Shown: positions 17,874 to 27,811 of the stretch, piece after piece
How positions within the stretch are numbered: the stretch's first letter is position 1
How the letters are laid out: each line of letters begins with the position of its first letter
NCBI GenBank assembly: GCA_045612065.1
Contig: JAZKYH010000003.1
Span: 27,210-91,209 of the forward strand
Length of the DNA stretch: 64,000 nucleotides
From: UBA1189 sp045612065
GTDB taxonomy: Bacteria; Bacteroidota; Bacteroidia; Bacteroidales; Bacteroidaceae
Direction: 5' to 3'
Program-made: the position numbers and the translations under genes
The notes under the pieces: generated by a model
The model's database searches: none
What the model was told of the DNA's origin: nothing
Seen by the model: only the letters and a program-made list of their open reading frames with translations

Positions 17874-19775
17874 ATGAAAAAAACATTAGTAGATTTGTTT
17901 GAGGAATCAGTTCGCAAGTATCCGAACAACACCTTCCTCTTGGAAAAAACTGACAAAGTATTTGAGCCTACTACCTATATACAGGTAAAGGAGATGGTAT
18001 ATCAGCTTGGTGCTGGTCTCCAGGCCCTCGGTGTGAAGAAGGGCGACAACATGGCACTCCTTAGCGAGGGTCGTAACATGTGGGTTATCGGCGAGCTCGC
18101 TATGTTCTATGCCGGTGCTGCCAACGTACCCCTGTCAATCAAGCTTGAGGAGAGTAATGACCTTATGTTCCGTCTCCTCCACGGTGATGTTAAGTACATC
18201 ATGGTATCGGGCACCCAGCTCAAGAAGGTGCGCCTTATCAAGGACAAGCTCCCTGCAGTGGAGAAAATCATCGTATTCGATGCTCAAGACAAGTATGAGG
18301 ATCGTGAGATTGCTCTCTCTGAAGTACAGCAAATGGGTGACGAGTGGCTCAAGACCCACACCATGGAGGAGTTCCTCGCTGTAGGTCAGTCATTGCAGAA
18401 CGATGATATCGCCACCATCACCTATACCAGCGGTACCACTGCCGACCCCAAGGGCGTAGTGCTCACACACCGCAACTATACCTCTAATGTGGAGCAGGCA
18501 CGCACACTCGTCAACATCGATGAGACTTGGCGTACACTCATCATCTTGCCTCTCGACCACTGCTTTGCTCACGTGGTAGGTTTCTACATCATGATGGCTT
18601 GTGGTGCTACCGCTGCTACCGTACAGGTGGGCCGTACAGGTGCCGAGACTTTGCGTAATATTCCTATCAATATCAAGGAGGTGAAGCCTCACTTCATCCT
18701 CAGTGTGCCCTCATTGGCCAAGACCTTCAAGAAGAATATCGAAAGTAACATCAAGAAGAAAGGTGCTATGACCGAGCGCCTCTTCAATTGGGGTATGGCC
18801 ATCAACCAGTGCTACTATGGCGATAGCAACCTCGACCCCAAGGGTATCCGTGCCTTGCTCAAGCCTCTGGTAAACCTCTTCGATAAGGTTGTCTTCTCTA
18901 AGGTGCGTGAGGGCTTCGGTGGCGAAATCCGCTTCTTCATTGGTGGTGGTGCCCTGCTCGACAAGGACTTGCAGAAGTTCTACATCGGTGTGCGTATGCC
19001 TATGTTCCAGGGTTATGGCTTGTCTGAAGCTACTCCCGTCATTTCGTCTAATGGTCCCGACCTCTATCGCTTCGGTTCGAGCGGTAAGCTTGTGAAGCCC
19101 ATCGAGGTGAAGATTTGCGATGCTGATGGCAAGGAGCTTCCTGTAGGAGAGCTCGGTGAGATCGTGGTTCGTGGTGAAAACGTGATGAAGGGCTACTGGA
19201 AGAATCCCGAATCTACTGCCGACACCGTACGTGACGGTTGGCTCTACACCGGTGACCTCGGTTACATGTCTGAGGAGAACCTCCTCTACGTGAAGGGTCG
19301 TTTCAAGAGCTTGCTCATCTCAAGCGATGGTGAGAAGTATAGCCCCGAGGGCATCGAGGAGGCATTTGTTGAGCACCTGCCTACTGTAGATCAGGTAATC
19401 CTCTATAACAACCAGTCACCATATACCATTGCACTTCTCGTGCCCAATAAGGATAACATCCGTACTCGTCTCAAGGAGCAGGGTCTCGACCTCACTACTG
19501 AGGAGGGTCGCAAGGCAGGTGTGCAGCTTATTGATGCTGACATCGCTCGCTTCAAGAAGGGTGGTGACCTTGCTGAGCTCTTCCCCGATCGTTGGTTGCC
19601 CAGTACCTTTGCTGTATTGCCCGAGGCATTCACTGAACAGAATGGTATGATGAACAGCACCATGAAGATTGTACGTGGTAAGATTGAGAAGGCTTATGCC
19701 GACCGTATCGAGAGTCTCTACACACCCGAAGGCAAGAGTTGTCTCAATGAGAAGAATCTCGAGTCATTGGCGTAA
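17874..19775 (+). CDS. long-chain fatty acid-CoA ligase (AMP-forming)
   Basis: A 633-residue adenylate-forming enzyme of the FadD/ACSL type that activates fatty acids to acyl-CoA via an acyl-AMP. Marks are the P-loop-like ITYTSGTTADPKGVVLTHRN, the adenine-binding GYGLSEATPVIS, the hinge region YTGDLGYMSEENLLYVKGR and the C-terminal SDGEKYSPEGIEE. The frame opens at 17844, but MKKTLVDLFEESVRKYP at 17874 is the natural start and is preceded by a full promoter. The codons are strongly uniform (CTC, GGT, AAG), as in highly expressed genes. It is monocistronic, ending at a bidirectional terminator. A distant paralogue lies at 53.6 kb. Confidence 0.92.
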   Translation: MKKTLVDLFEESVRKYPNNTFLLEKTDKVFEPTTYIQVKEMVYQLGAGLQALGVKKGDNMALLSEGRNMWVIGELAMFYAGAANVPLSIKLEESNDLMFRLLHGDVKYIMVSGTQLKKVRLIKDKLPAVEKIIVFDAQDKYEDREIALSEVQQMGDEWLKTHTMEEFLAVGQSLQNDDIATITYTSGTTADPKGVVLTHRNYTSNVEQARTLVNIDETWRTLIILPLDHCFAHVVGFYIMMACGATAATVQVGRTGAETLRNIPINIKEVKPHFILSVPSLAKTFKKNIESNIKKKGAMTERLFNWGMAINQCYYGDSNLDPKGIRALLKPLVNLFDKVVFSKVREGFGGEIRFFIGGGALLDKDLQKFYIGVRMPMFQGYGLSEATPVISSNGPDLYRFGSSGKLVKPIEVKICDADGKELPVGELGEIVVRGENVMKGYWKNPESTADTVRDGWLYTGDLGYMSEENLLYVKGRFKSLLISSDGEKYSPEGIEEAFVEHLPTVDQVILYNNQSPYTIALLVPNKDNIRTRLKEQGLDLTTEEGRKAGVQLIDADIARFKKGGDLAELFPDRWLPSTFAVLPEAFTEQNGMMNSTMKIVRGKIEKAYADRIESLYTPEGKSCLNEKNLESLA

Positions 19776-19833
19776 ATAGAGTATCACGCAGAGGAGGATG
19801 GCGTATGTGACGCCCCTTCTCCTTATTGAAAAA

Positions 19834-19873
19834 GATTTAGGGCGTACCTTTAAGGTACGCCCTAAATCCTTTT
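19834..19873. terminator. bidirectional terminator
   Basis: 17-bp perfect inverted repeat (19834-19850 with 19852-19868) flanked by AAAAA on the left and TTTTTT on the right. It serves the acyl-CoA ligase gene and the convergent gene ending at 19906. Confidence 0.9.
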
Positions 19874-19905
19874 TTAGATAATATTGCAGTCTTTTGTTCG
19901 TGTCG

Positions 19906-20790
19906 TTAATAACGGTAGGTGACTCCGATACTCATTTGATGGAACGGCCAATCCATGATACCTGCTTTGTAGTACGTATTGACAGATAGGTGTTCAAACT
20001 GGTACGATAGCATCGCTTTTATTGTCATTGGGCAATCACCATCATGCTCCCATCCGACATAGCCTCCAAAGGTCGTGTTGAAGGTAAGTCGATTGTGGTT
20101 CCACGATGCCTGTACGCCATACATGACTGCATCATTCTGTCTTCCTATATCTGTCTGCCAACAGAGAAAACCACCACTTGCTGAGATGCGTAGTTGGTTG
20201 TTTGTGTATGTGATGAAATTGCGTCCGACAGCAACGTCAAAGAAATATCCCGGAGCATCGTAGTATCGTGCTTTGGAATACGTGTTGCCTGATGCCGTCT
20301 TCAGTGCTGCGCGTAAGGCGATATCCACGCCATGTAACCTTTGAGTAAACAGTTGTATGTCTGTGCTGATATACACATCGCCAGAGTCCCATCCTTTAAG
20401 TTTACCTTCATAAGGAACCCGTCTGATTTCGTTCACTTCGCTGTTTGTGTAGTAATATTCGACTACGGGCATCCACAGCACAATATTGGCCCTGGGAGTG
20501 AACAGAGGAATAACACATTTTGCCGATAGACCAGCAGTGATATCTCCTCCCCACGTGGTCAATGTGCCAGAAAAGTAGTCAGCCGATAGGCTCAACATAA
20601 TGTTGCCTGAGGTACGTCCGTCAAGCATGTCCGGTACTTGAAAGGCATTGGGACCAAAGTATGCTGGAGCAATCTTGGTTTTCGTGGATAGATTGGATTG
20701 GATGATAGGCGTATTTGCCCATAGGTTGGGCAAATACGCTAATGTAAGGATTACAAGCAATCCCTTTCTGTATCCTCTTTTGTCTATCAT
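19906..20790 (-). CDS. secreted beta-barrel-like outer-membrane protein, unknown
   Basis: A 294-residue protein with a signal peptide (MIDKRGYRKGLLVILTLAYLPNLWA) and a mature part made of amphipathic beta strands, with many Tyr/Trp and a C-terminal aromatic residue (MSIGVTYRY). This is the pattern of an outer-membrane beta barrel. I do not recognise a named family. Translation from the TTG at 20799 is possible, but ATG 20790 is better. The -7 box TAAATTTG (minus strand, 20797-20804) with a TTG 21 bp further out ends only 6 nt before this ATG, so the mRNA may be almost leaderless. The gene stands alone. Confidence 0.75.
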   Translation of the reverse strand: MIDKRGYRKGLLVILTLAYLPNLWANTPIIQSNLSTKTKIAPAYFGPNAFQVPDMLDGRTSGNIMLSLSADYFSGTLTTWGGDITAGLSAKCVIPLFTPRANIVLWMPVVEYYYTNSEVNEIRRVPYEGKLKGWDSGDVYISTDIQLFTQRLHGVDIALRAALKTASGNTYSKARYYDAPGYFFDVAVGRNFITYTNNQLRISASGGFLCWQTDIGRQNDAVMYGVQASWNHNRLTFNTTFGGYVGWEHDGDCPMTIKAMLSYQFEHLSVNTYYKAGIMDWPFHQMSIGVTYRY

Positions 20791-20796
20791 ATCATA

Positions 20797-20828
20797 CAAA
20801 TTTAGGCGGTAATATAGCTATTATCCAA
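20797..20828 (-). promoter_or_regulatory. promoter abutting the outer-membrane protein start
   Basis: On the minus strand TTG (20826-20828), a 21-nt spacer and TAAATTTG (20797-20804). The -7 box ends 6 nt before the ATG at 20790. Confidence 0.5.
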
Positions 20829-20916
20829 AACTGAGTATGTCATTACCTGTAGCAGCGGCCTGAAGATTCCGCCGCGGATGACAACATGACTCACAAATCC
20901 CTGATTAGCTCATGGC

Positions 20917-23022
20917 TTACAGCCATTTATCGAGCCATTCAAAGAAGGTGCGTTGCCAAAGTATACCATTCTGAGGACGCAGTATCCAGTGGTTCTCATC
21001 GGGATATACGAGCAACTGAGCGGGCACTCCACGCAGAATGGCCGCATTGAAGGCTGCCATTCCTTGTGAGGCAAGGATACGGAAGTCCTTCTCGCCATGG
21101 ATGCAGAGGATAGGGGTATCCCACTTATCCACGAAGTGGTGAGGTGAGTTGCTGTAGGTATGCTCGGTCATCTTGTTCTTCTCCCAGTAGGCGCCACCGA
21201 GATCCCAATTGGCGAACCATGACTCCTCGGTCTCAAGATACTGCTGCTCAAGGTTGAAGATCCCTGAGTGAGCGATGAAAGCCTTGAAACGCTTGTCGTG
21301 GTGACCTGCCAACCAGTATACCGAGTAACCACCGAACGAAGCACCTACACAGCCCAGACGGTCGGCATCTACGTAGGGCTCCTTAGCCATCTCGTCGATA
21401 GCAGTGAGGTAGTCCTTCATGCACTGACCACCATAGTCGCCACTGATAGCTTCGTTCCACTCAAGACCGAAACCCGGGAGGCCTCGACGATTCGGAGCCA
21501 CGATGATGTAGTTGTTTGCTGCCATAATTTGGAAGTTCCAACGGTAGCTCCAGAATTGACTCACGGGAGTCTGAGGACCACCTTCGCAGAAGAGCAGAGT
21601 GGGGTATTTCTTCTTAGGATCGAAGTGAGGCGGATAGATAACCCATGTGAGCATCTGTTTGCCATCGGTAGTCGTCATCCAACGGGGCTCTACCTTACCA
21701 CGTTCTATTTGGTCGTAGATGTGTTTGTTTTCAGTGGTGAGCTGGGTGAGTTCCTTACTCTTGTCAGGAGCGAAACTATAGATTTCATCGGCTTCGGCCA
21801 TTGAGTGACGCTTACACAATATCTGATTGCCCATGAGGGTGATACCACCAAAGTCATACTGTCCCTCGGTGAGCTGAGTGAGCTTGCCGTCGAGGTCGAG
21901 GCTATAGATCATCGCTGCTCCGTGCCATACACCGGTAAAGTAAAATCCTGTACCATCGGGACGCCATACAAACTCGTCGACATTGCTATCGAAGGCACGG
22001 CTCACGAAGCGCTTCTCGCCTGTGGCGAGGCTCATCACGTAAAGACGGTTCCAGTCGCTCTCGTATCCATCGCGCTCCATACTCTGCCAAGCAATCATCG
22101 AGCCATCGGGTGAATACTGGGGATTGGTGTCATAGCCCATATTCTTGTCTGTGGCATCGGCCTTGCAAATGTTTCGAGTCTCGCCCGTCTCTATGTTATA
22201 TAGGTAAATGTCACTGTCAGTGCTCTTGGAGTAGGCGGCTCCAGTTTTCTTACGGCAAGTGTAGGCAACGGTCTTTCCGTCGGGACTCCATGCCAATTGC
22301 TCCATACCGCCGAAGGGGCGCATGGGTGACTCATAGAGTTCGCCTTCGAGGATGTCTCGAGGGTTTGTCACCTCGTTGCCATCAAAGTCGGCAAGGAAGG
22401 GGTGGGGGATTTCGTCTACCCACTCGTCCCAATGCTTGTACATAAGGTCATTGATGACACGGCCCGTGGTGAGGGGAAGGTCAGGGTGCTTGTCTACCGT
22501 TGAGGGGCCATTCTGCACGGTCATCACAAGTAGCACCTTTGTTTCGTCGGGTGAGAAACTGAAGCCTTCGAGGCTCTTCTCGGTATGGGTGAGCTGGCGG
22601 CGTTCACTACCATTGGGGTTCATCTCCCACAACTGATTGCTACCGCTGGCATTGCTCAAGAAGGCGAGCTTAGTGCCCCCCTTGATCCATACCATATCGC
22701 CTTCGTTGGCTGTGGTCGTGGTGAGCAGGCGTTGGCGCTTGCCGTCGGCCTTCATTGTGTAGATGACACGGTGGCTCTTGTTCTCGGGTACGCTGTAGTA
22801 CGATACGCCATAGGCGATTGTCCTGCCATCGGGCGAGGGGCTCATACTGCCGATGCGTCCCATTGCCCACAAGGCTTCTGGAGTCATGCGGTCACCCTCA
22901 ATTTTGATTTCATGCTTACCGATGGGTGCATCGGCCTTCTTGTCTGCGCTCTCTGTGCACGAGCACAAAGCTCCTGCTGCAATGGTTGTTGCCATAAGTA
23001 GCGTGTGTTTAGTCCAATTCAT
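20917..23022 (-). CDS. S9-family (prolyl oligopeptidase type) peptidase, lipoprotein
   Basis: A 701-residue periplasmic serine peptidase. The signal peptide ends in the lipobox LCSC (Cys near residue 22). A WD40-like beta-propeller occupies about residues 55-400, with repeats such as SPDGRTIAYG, SPDETKVLLV, SPDGKTVAYT and SPDGSMIAWQ. The C-terminal alpha/beta-hydrolase domain carries the triad: Ser562 in GASFGGYS, Asp646 in GEKDF and His678 in DENHW. This matches dipeptidyl-peptidase-like S9 enzymes (DPP5/acylaminoacyl-peptidase group), which trim dipeptides or acyl-amino acids from peptides taken up as nutrients. The exact specificity is not visible. It lies 83 bp downstream of the AddA-like gene, same strand. 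Confidence 0.92.
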   Translation of the reverse strand: MNWTKHTLLMATTIAAGALCSCTESADKKADAPIGKHEIKIEGDRMTPEALWAMGRIGSMSPSPDGRTIAYGVSYYSVPENKSHRVIYTMKADGKRQRLLTTTTANEGDMVWIKGGTKLAFLSNASGSNQLWEMNPNGSERRQLTHTEKSLEGFSFSPDETKVLLVMTVQNGPSTVDKHPDLPLTTGRVINDLMYKHWDEWVDEIPHPFLADFDGNEVTNPRDILEGELYESPMRPFGGMEQLAWSPDGKTVAYTCRKKTGAAYSKSTDSDIYLYNIETGETRNICKADATDKNMGYDTNPQYSPDGSMIAWQSMERDGYESDWNRLYVMSLATGEKRFVSRAFDSNVDEFVWRPDGTGFYFTGVWHGAAMIYSLDLDGKLTQLTEGQYDFGGITLMGNQILCKRHSMAEADEIYSFAPDKSKELTQLTTENKHIYDQIERGKVEPRWMTTTDGKQMLTWVIYPPHFDPKKKYPTLLFCEGGPQTPVSQFWSYRWNFQIMAANNYIIVAPNRRGLPGFGLEWNEAISGDYGGQCMKDYLTAIDEMAKEPYVDADRLGCVGASFGGYSVYWLAGHHDKRFKAFIAHSGIFNLEQQYLETEESWFANWDLGGAYWEKNKMTEHTYSNSPHHFVDKWDTPILCIHGEKDFRILASQGMAAFNAAILRGVPAQLLVYPDENHWILRPQNGILWQRTFFEWLDKWL

Positions 23023-23105
23023 ATTTTTGTTCAGTGTTTAGAGTTGGGTGTTATTGAATGTTATTAACGAATCTCGATTAATGTTACTTATAGGTTTCAC
23101 AGTGT

Positions 23106-26100
23106 TCACTTCTCATCGTTCACTGGCTGTATCCTGTTTTCATAGACATACCATAGATATCCCTCCACGTTGGTGTGCCCCATGTGGCGGAGTTCCTTTA
23201 TATAGTCTCTGACCTGTTCGTGGTGTTTGTCTCGTTCGCGGGCAAACTTGAAATCGACAACGATGAATCGCTCTCCGTCGGTCATCACGCGGTCGGGACG
23301 CATACGGTGCACGATGCCTTGCTCATCTCGGTAGAGTATGGTGCATTCGTTGAACAGTGTGTATCGTCCCGAGAACCAGTCGGCAGCTTGGGGATGTTCG
23401 AGGGCGCGGTTTGCGAGGCGCTCTATCTCTTGCTTGTCGGTAGAGTCGATGAGGCCATCACGCAACATCTGTTCTATGGCTGCAGAAAGGTCCTCGGCTG
23501 TGTGTATCAGGGCGAAGAGCTCATGCAGCAGCAGACCGCGGTCGAGATATGAGGCATTGGAGCGCTGAGGGCGTTCTGCAATCTCGTCCTGTGCTTGGGC
23601 AATGAATCGCTTCGACTGGTTTGATTGGCGGAAGTGTACATTCAGCTCCTCGGAGCACATCTCCACACGCATCGGCTGAGGGCGTTCTTCGAGAGGGTTG
23701 CTCTCCTTTTCGCTCTTCTCTGAACAGCATTCTTGCAGTGAAGGGATGGTCAGTGTGCCATATTCGAGCACGCCCTCAGGATTGGTGCCCAAGGCACTGG
23801 TGATGAGCTGGGCCACGTTGTTCATGACCTTGTCTTTGGCAATGGTGCTCTTTGTGGTGCTCTTGAGAATGAAGAGGTTGGCCTTGGGGCGTGTGAGCGC
23901 CACATAGAGCAGGTTGTAGCTATCGACAATCTGCTGAAGGTACTCCTCATAGTATTCGGTCGAGAAAGCAGAGTTCTTCATGGCCTCACTGTAGACGATA
24001 GGGTTGGTGGCAAGAGGAGTGTGGGGCGAGTTCTCGGGAGCTATCCATAGGATACTCGAATGTTTGTTGAGTTCCCATTCACAGAAGGGGATGATGACGG
24101 TGTGGAACTCCAATCCCTTTGACTTATGGATGGTCATAGCCTCTATGCCGTCGGCTCCTCCTGAAGGGATGGACTTATGTCTCAAATCATCGTTCCAGTA
24201 GCGGATAAACTCTTTGATGCAGCCCGACTTGGTGGTGCAGAACTGTGACAGGTAGTCGAAGAAGGCAAGCAGGTAGCCCGACTCGTCGGCTATGCGGTGC
24301 AGTTGCAGGGTGCGATATAGTTCTTCGGCAAGTTCGTATAGAGGTGTCTGTTGCAGGGTAGCATGCCGCGCTGTGAGTGCTTCGGGGAGGCCGTATCCCG
24401 TGGTGCGCTGGGCTATGATGTCTGTCGTTGCCATATTGTCGGCAAGTACGGCATGGTGATAGTTGATGGCTACCTGTAGCAAGGCAATGCTCTGTTCGGG
24501 GTCGGCAATCCAGCGCAGGGCATCGACGAGCATGTTTACGGCGGTTGAGGCATCGAGCCTGTAGGCCTCGGCCGAGAATATATGTATCGATGGGGCATGA
24601 ACAGCCATGTAGTTGACGATTTGCTGTATCTGCGTGTTGGTGCGCAGCAGCAGGGCGATATGGTTCTCGCTGATGCCCGATGCCAACAGTTCCTCAATGG
24701 TGCTGAGCACTTGGCGACACATCACCTCGTCGGCCTTCTCGCCCTTTTCGTGGGCAACGTCTACTATGCGCACATAGCCCTCGTGCTCCTCCTTGTGCTC
24801 CTGCTCCACATCGCTGTAGGCATGGATGAGTGGTGTGGCATACGTGGGGCCAAGGAGGTCGGCAAGCAACGTGTTGCACTCGGCAAAGAGATGATTGTTG
24901 AACTCCACAATCTCGCGCATGCTGCGCCGGTTCATAGATAGTTTGTGAGCTTTTTTCGGAGTGTAGAGGCTGAGCTCGCGGTGCACCTCGCCATTGAGTA
25001 TGCGCCAGTCGCTGCCTCGCCAGCGGTAGATGGCCTGCTTCACATCGCCCACGAGCATGCTCTCGTTGCCTCCCGAGAGTCCCTCGCGTAGGATGTGTAG
25101 AAAGTTGTCCCACTGCATGCGTGAGGTGTCCTGGAACTCGTCAATCATGATATGGCGGATGTAGTAGCCCAGTTTTTCGAATACGAATGAGCTGTCGCCC
25201 GTCTGCATCTGACTGAGCATGCGGCAGGTGTCGGCAAGGAGGAAGCGGTTCTCGTCACGGTTGAGCTGCAATATGCGGTCGTGGATGACATTGATGAGTT
25301 GCAACTGGTAGAGGTGGCGCAACACTAAGTCGCAGGTGTTGATGGTGCTGACCTTGCTGGCACGTAATTGCTCCGTAGCATTGAGGTGCGGCATCAGCGT
25401 AGAAGAGGCCAAGGCGATAATCTCCTTCTTGCGGGGCGACTTTGAGGTGGCCCATGCCTCGGCTCTCTGACTGGCATCGAGGGTGCGTCCGGCAAACGGA
25501 GGATTGTAGTTCCCGTTGCGCAGCTTGACGTAGTATCCACATACTCCGCTAGCGCCGAAGCTTATGTCCTCAACGGTGAGCGCATGGGTGGTGAGTATGC
25601 TGAAGAACGAGGTCACCTGCTCATCGATGGCTTTCTGTGCTTGGGCACGCTCTTGGGAGAGTCGCTTGCGCAGTGTGCTGATGATGTCGGCATCCTGCAA
25701 CTGGGTGCGCAACTGGTCGGCACGTTGCTGGTAGGTCTCGTTGTGTATGTTGCGGGCAAAGTTCTTCAGGCTGTCGGTGATGTTCCAATGCTTGCCTTCA
25801 TCAATCTCATTACCTATGTAGCTGACTATCCATTGCAGGGTAGGGTCCCCTGCCGATAGCTCACGTAGCAGAAGGTCTACTCCTTCACTGATTACGCGCT
25901 TCGTGTCGAGCTCGATGCTCATGCCCGTGCCGAGGTTGAGCTCACGTGCCAAACCACGCAGCACCGATTGGAAGAAACTGTCGATAGTCTCGACGCGAAA
26001 ATGGCTGTAGTCATGTATCAACATCGACAATGCCTGCGAGGCCCGTTGGCGTATGGTGCCTTCGTCCAAGCCGGTGGCCTCGTGCACCTTCTCATAGTAG

Positions 26101-26315
26101 GCGTTCGAGTCGTCCAGGCTGTGGGCAATGCCATAGAGCTGGCTCAGGATGCGTTGCTTCATCTCAGCAGTAGCCTTGTTGGTGAAGGTCACGGCCAAGA
26201 TGTGGCGATAGTTCTCGGGCTGCTCGATGAGCAGACGGATGAAGTTGACTGCCAATGTAAAGGTCTTTCCCGAACCTGCCGATGCTTTATATATGTGTAG
26301 GTAATGGTTATTCAT
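23106..26315 (-). CDS. AddA/RecB-like helicase-nuclease
   Basis: A 1069-residue UvrD-type superfamily 1 helicase with a C-terminal nuclease domain. Marks are Walker A ASAGSGKT (residues 11-18), motif Ia AVTFTNKATAEMK, motif II IDEFQDTSRMQW, motif III VGDVKQAIYRWRG, motif V MTIHKSKGLEFHTVI and motif VI LLYVALTRPK. The nuclease catalytic block near residues 1000-1035 reads RPDRVMTDGERFIVVDFKF, the PD-(D/E)xK motif. Such proteins process double-strand DNA ends to start RecA-dependent repair. The usual partner (AddB-like nuclease) is not adjacent; the neighbour is an S9 peptidase, so if an AddB exists it is elsewhere. Confidence 0.92.
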   Translation of the reverse strand: MNNHYLHIYKASAGSGKTFTLAVNFIRLLIEQPENYRHILAVTFTNKATAEMKQRILSQLYGIAHSLDDSNAYYEKVHEATGLDEGTIRQRASQALSMLIHDYSHFRVETIDSFFQSVLRGLARELNLGTGMSIELDTKRVISEGVDLLLRELSAGDPTLQWIVSYIGNEIDEGKHWNITDSLKNFARNIHNETYQQRADQLRTQLQDADIISTLRKRLSQERAQAQKAIDEQVTSFFSILTTHALTVEDISFGASGVCGYYVKLRNGNYNPPFAGRTLDASQRAEAWATSKSPRKKEIIALASSTLMPHLNATEQLRASKVSTINTCDLVLRHLYQLQLINVIHDRILQLNRDENRFLLADTCRMLSQMQTGDSSFVFEKLGYYIRHIMIDEFQDTSRMQWDNFLHILREGLSGGNESMLVGDVKQAIYRWRGSDWRILNGEVHRELSLYTPKKAHKLSMNRRSMREIVEFNNHLFAECNTLLADLLGPTYATPLIHAYSDVEQEHKEEHEGYVRIVDVAHEKGEKADEVMCRQVLSTIEELLASGISENHIALLLRTNTQIQQIVNYMAVHAPSIHIFSAEAYRLDASTAVNMLVDALRWIADPEQSIALLQVAINYHHAVLADNMATTDIIAQRTTGYGLPEALTARHATLQQTPLYELAEELYRTLQLHRIADESGYLLAFFDYLSQFCTTKSGCIKEFIRYWNDDLRHKSIPSGGADGIEAMTIHKSKGLEFHTVIIPFCEWELNKHSSILWIAPENSPHTPLATNPIVYSEAMKNSAFSTEYYEEYLQQIVDSYNLLYVALTRPKANLFILKSTTKSTIAKDKVMNNVAQLITSALGTNPEGVLEYGTLTIPSLQECCSEKSEKESNPLEERPQPMRVEMCSEELNVHFRQSNQSKRFIAQAQDEIAERPQRSNASYLDRGLLLHELFALIHTAEDLSAAIEQMLRDGLIDSTDKQEIERLANRALEHPQAADWFSGRYTLFNECTILYRDEQGIVHRMRPDRVMTDGERFIVVDFKFARERDKHHEQVRDYIKELRHMGHTNVEGYLWYVYENRIQPVNDEK

Positions 26316-26340
26316 TGTAGGAGATTTCTTTGAATGGATA

Positions 26341-26374
26341 AAGGTAGCAATAATTTTGCAAACGTTGCTACCTT
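26341..26374. repeat. 10-bp inverted repeat between AddA and M16 genes
   Basis: AAGGTAGCAA 26341-26350 pairs perfectly with TTGCTACCTT 26365-26374 across a 14-nt loop. It has no T-tract on the minus strand (the sense of both neighbours), so it is not a standard terminator. The left arm on the minus strand contains TACCTTTA, a possible -7 box for the AddA gene. Confidence 0.45.
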
Positions 26375-26513
26375 TTGCGCAGTTTTTTCGAATGCAAACA
26401 GATAACCTAAATCAGGGAACTATAGCCACCGAAAAAAGCCTTTGTACGTTAGAAAAATCTGTCTTGTCGGGGTTGATGGTATGGTTTTATTCCTCTATGA
26501 ATAATCCAGACAT

Positions 26514-27806
26514 TTAGGAATGCACTACTACACGATGCAGTTTTTCGGGGTGGAGGTATTGCTGGGCCAGTTGTTGCAGGCGGGATGCATCAGTGGTATG
26601 TATGGTGTTGACGGTATTTTCCAAATGGGTAAGGGGTAGGCCGAGGTGGTCTAAGAAGATATAGGCATCGGCCAGTGCAAAGGTGCTCTCGTAGTTACGG
26701 CATGTCTCACCAATCATGTAGTTGCGCACCATGCGCAGTTCGTCATCGGGTATGAGCTCAGTTTGCAGTCTATGTATCTCGCGGTGTATCTCACCGATAA
26801 TCTCTTCGGACTTGCCAGTTTGTGCCTCGCAATGTATCAAGAACATGGCTTGTGGGGTATTGGTCACGAGGTCGGAACCAATATGGTAGGTATATCCCTT
26901 TTCTTCGCGTATGTTCTTCATCAGGCGACTTCCAAAATATCCACCGAGTACGGCAGTGAGTACGCGCATGGAAAGGTAGTCGGGGGAGTTTACATCCATC
27001 AGTAAGCAACCCATACTGATGCTATCTTGTACAGCTCCTTTGAGTTGAATGTTGTGAGATGAGGAATGAAGGTTATTGATATCCGGATAGTGGATCTCCT
27101 CAACAATCTTTCCATGCTCCATTCCTTGTACTCCCCATTCTTCGTTACCAAACAATGGTTCAACGCACGATAGCAAGGTGTCGTCCACCTCGCCTGATAG
27201 GTATATCTGGCAGGTGCGTGAGCCATAATATCGTTGGTAGAAATCTACGATATCTGCCACTTGCAGTGTGTCGTAATCTTCAGGTTGTGTCTGTGTGCCG
27301 CAAGGGTGAACATCGCCGTAGATGCTATGGCGCAGGGTACGCATAGCAATGATATTGCCCTTCTGTAGGTTGATAAGGAGACAGCTCTTGTTGTTATTGC
27401 ATACCGTTCTAAACGGCTCTTCGCTATAGGTAGGCTCGGTGAGCATACGTTGCACTAACTCCATAGTGGCGGAGAAATGCTTTTTAAGGGTGTACAGCGT
27501 GACGAAGGTGCGGTTCATCGCTGTGTTCAGTTCGAGCCATGCTCCATAGTAGTCGAGGCGTTCGGCAAACTCGGCCGCGGTGTACCCGCGGCACCCTTCG
27601 CGTAGCATGCGGCAGGCGAAGGCGGCCTGCAAGCTACGTACCTGGTGATATTGTCCGGCAGAGAAGACGAAGTCGATGCGCACGGCACCCAACCCTGATG
27701 CTTCTATGATATGCACTGGTATACCATTGCGTAGGATATGCTTGGTCGGCTTGCGGAAGGCAAGTGATACTGGCTGTATGAGGGGTGGGGTGGTGCGGTC
27801 GAGCAT
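26514..27806 (-). CDS. M16-family (pitrilysin/insulinase) protein lacking the zinc motif
   Basis: A 430-residue protein with the two M16 domains. The N-terminal half starts NGIPVHIIEASGLGAVRIDFVFSAG, and the C-terminal M16 domain has the typical LMKNIREEKGYTYHIGSDL. In active enzymes the segment after the Gly-rich strand carries HxxEH; here the equivalent stretch reads SLQAAFACRMLREG, with no such motif. It is therefore probably the non-catalytic partner type of the family. The gene begins 5 bp after the PBP1A gene, so it should be translated from the same mRNA. An active M16 partner is not present in the window. Confidence 0.85.
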   Translation of the reverse strand: MLDRTTPPLIQPVSLAFRKPTKHILRNGIPVHIIEASGLGAVRIDFVFSAGQYHQVRSLQAAFACRMLREGCRGYTAAEFAERLDYYGAWLELNTAMNRTFVTLYTLKKHFSATMELVQRMLTEPTYSEEPFRTVCNNNKSCLLINLQKGNIIAMRTLRHSIYGDVHPCGTQTQPEDYDTLQVADIVDFYQRYYGSRTCQIYLSGEVDDTLLSCVEPLFGNEEWGVQGMEHGKIVEEIHYPDINNLHSSSHNIQLKGAVQDSISMGCLLMDVNSPDYLSMRVLTAVLGGYFGSRLMKNIREEKGYTYHIGSDLVTNTPQAMFLIHCEAQTGKSEEIIGEIHREIHRLQTELIPDDELRMVRNYMIGETCRNYESTFALADAYIFLDHLGLPLTHLENTVNTIHTTDASRLQQLAQQYLHPEKLHRVVVHS

Positions 27807-27811
27807 AGGAA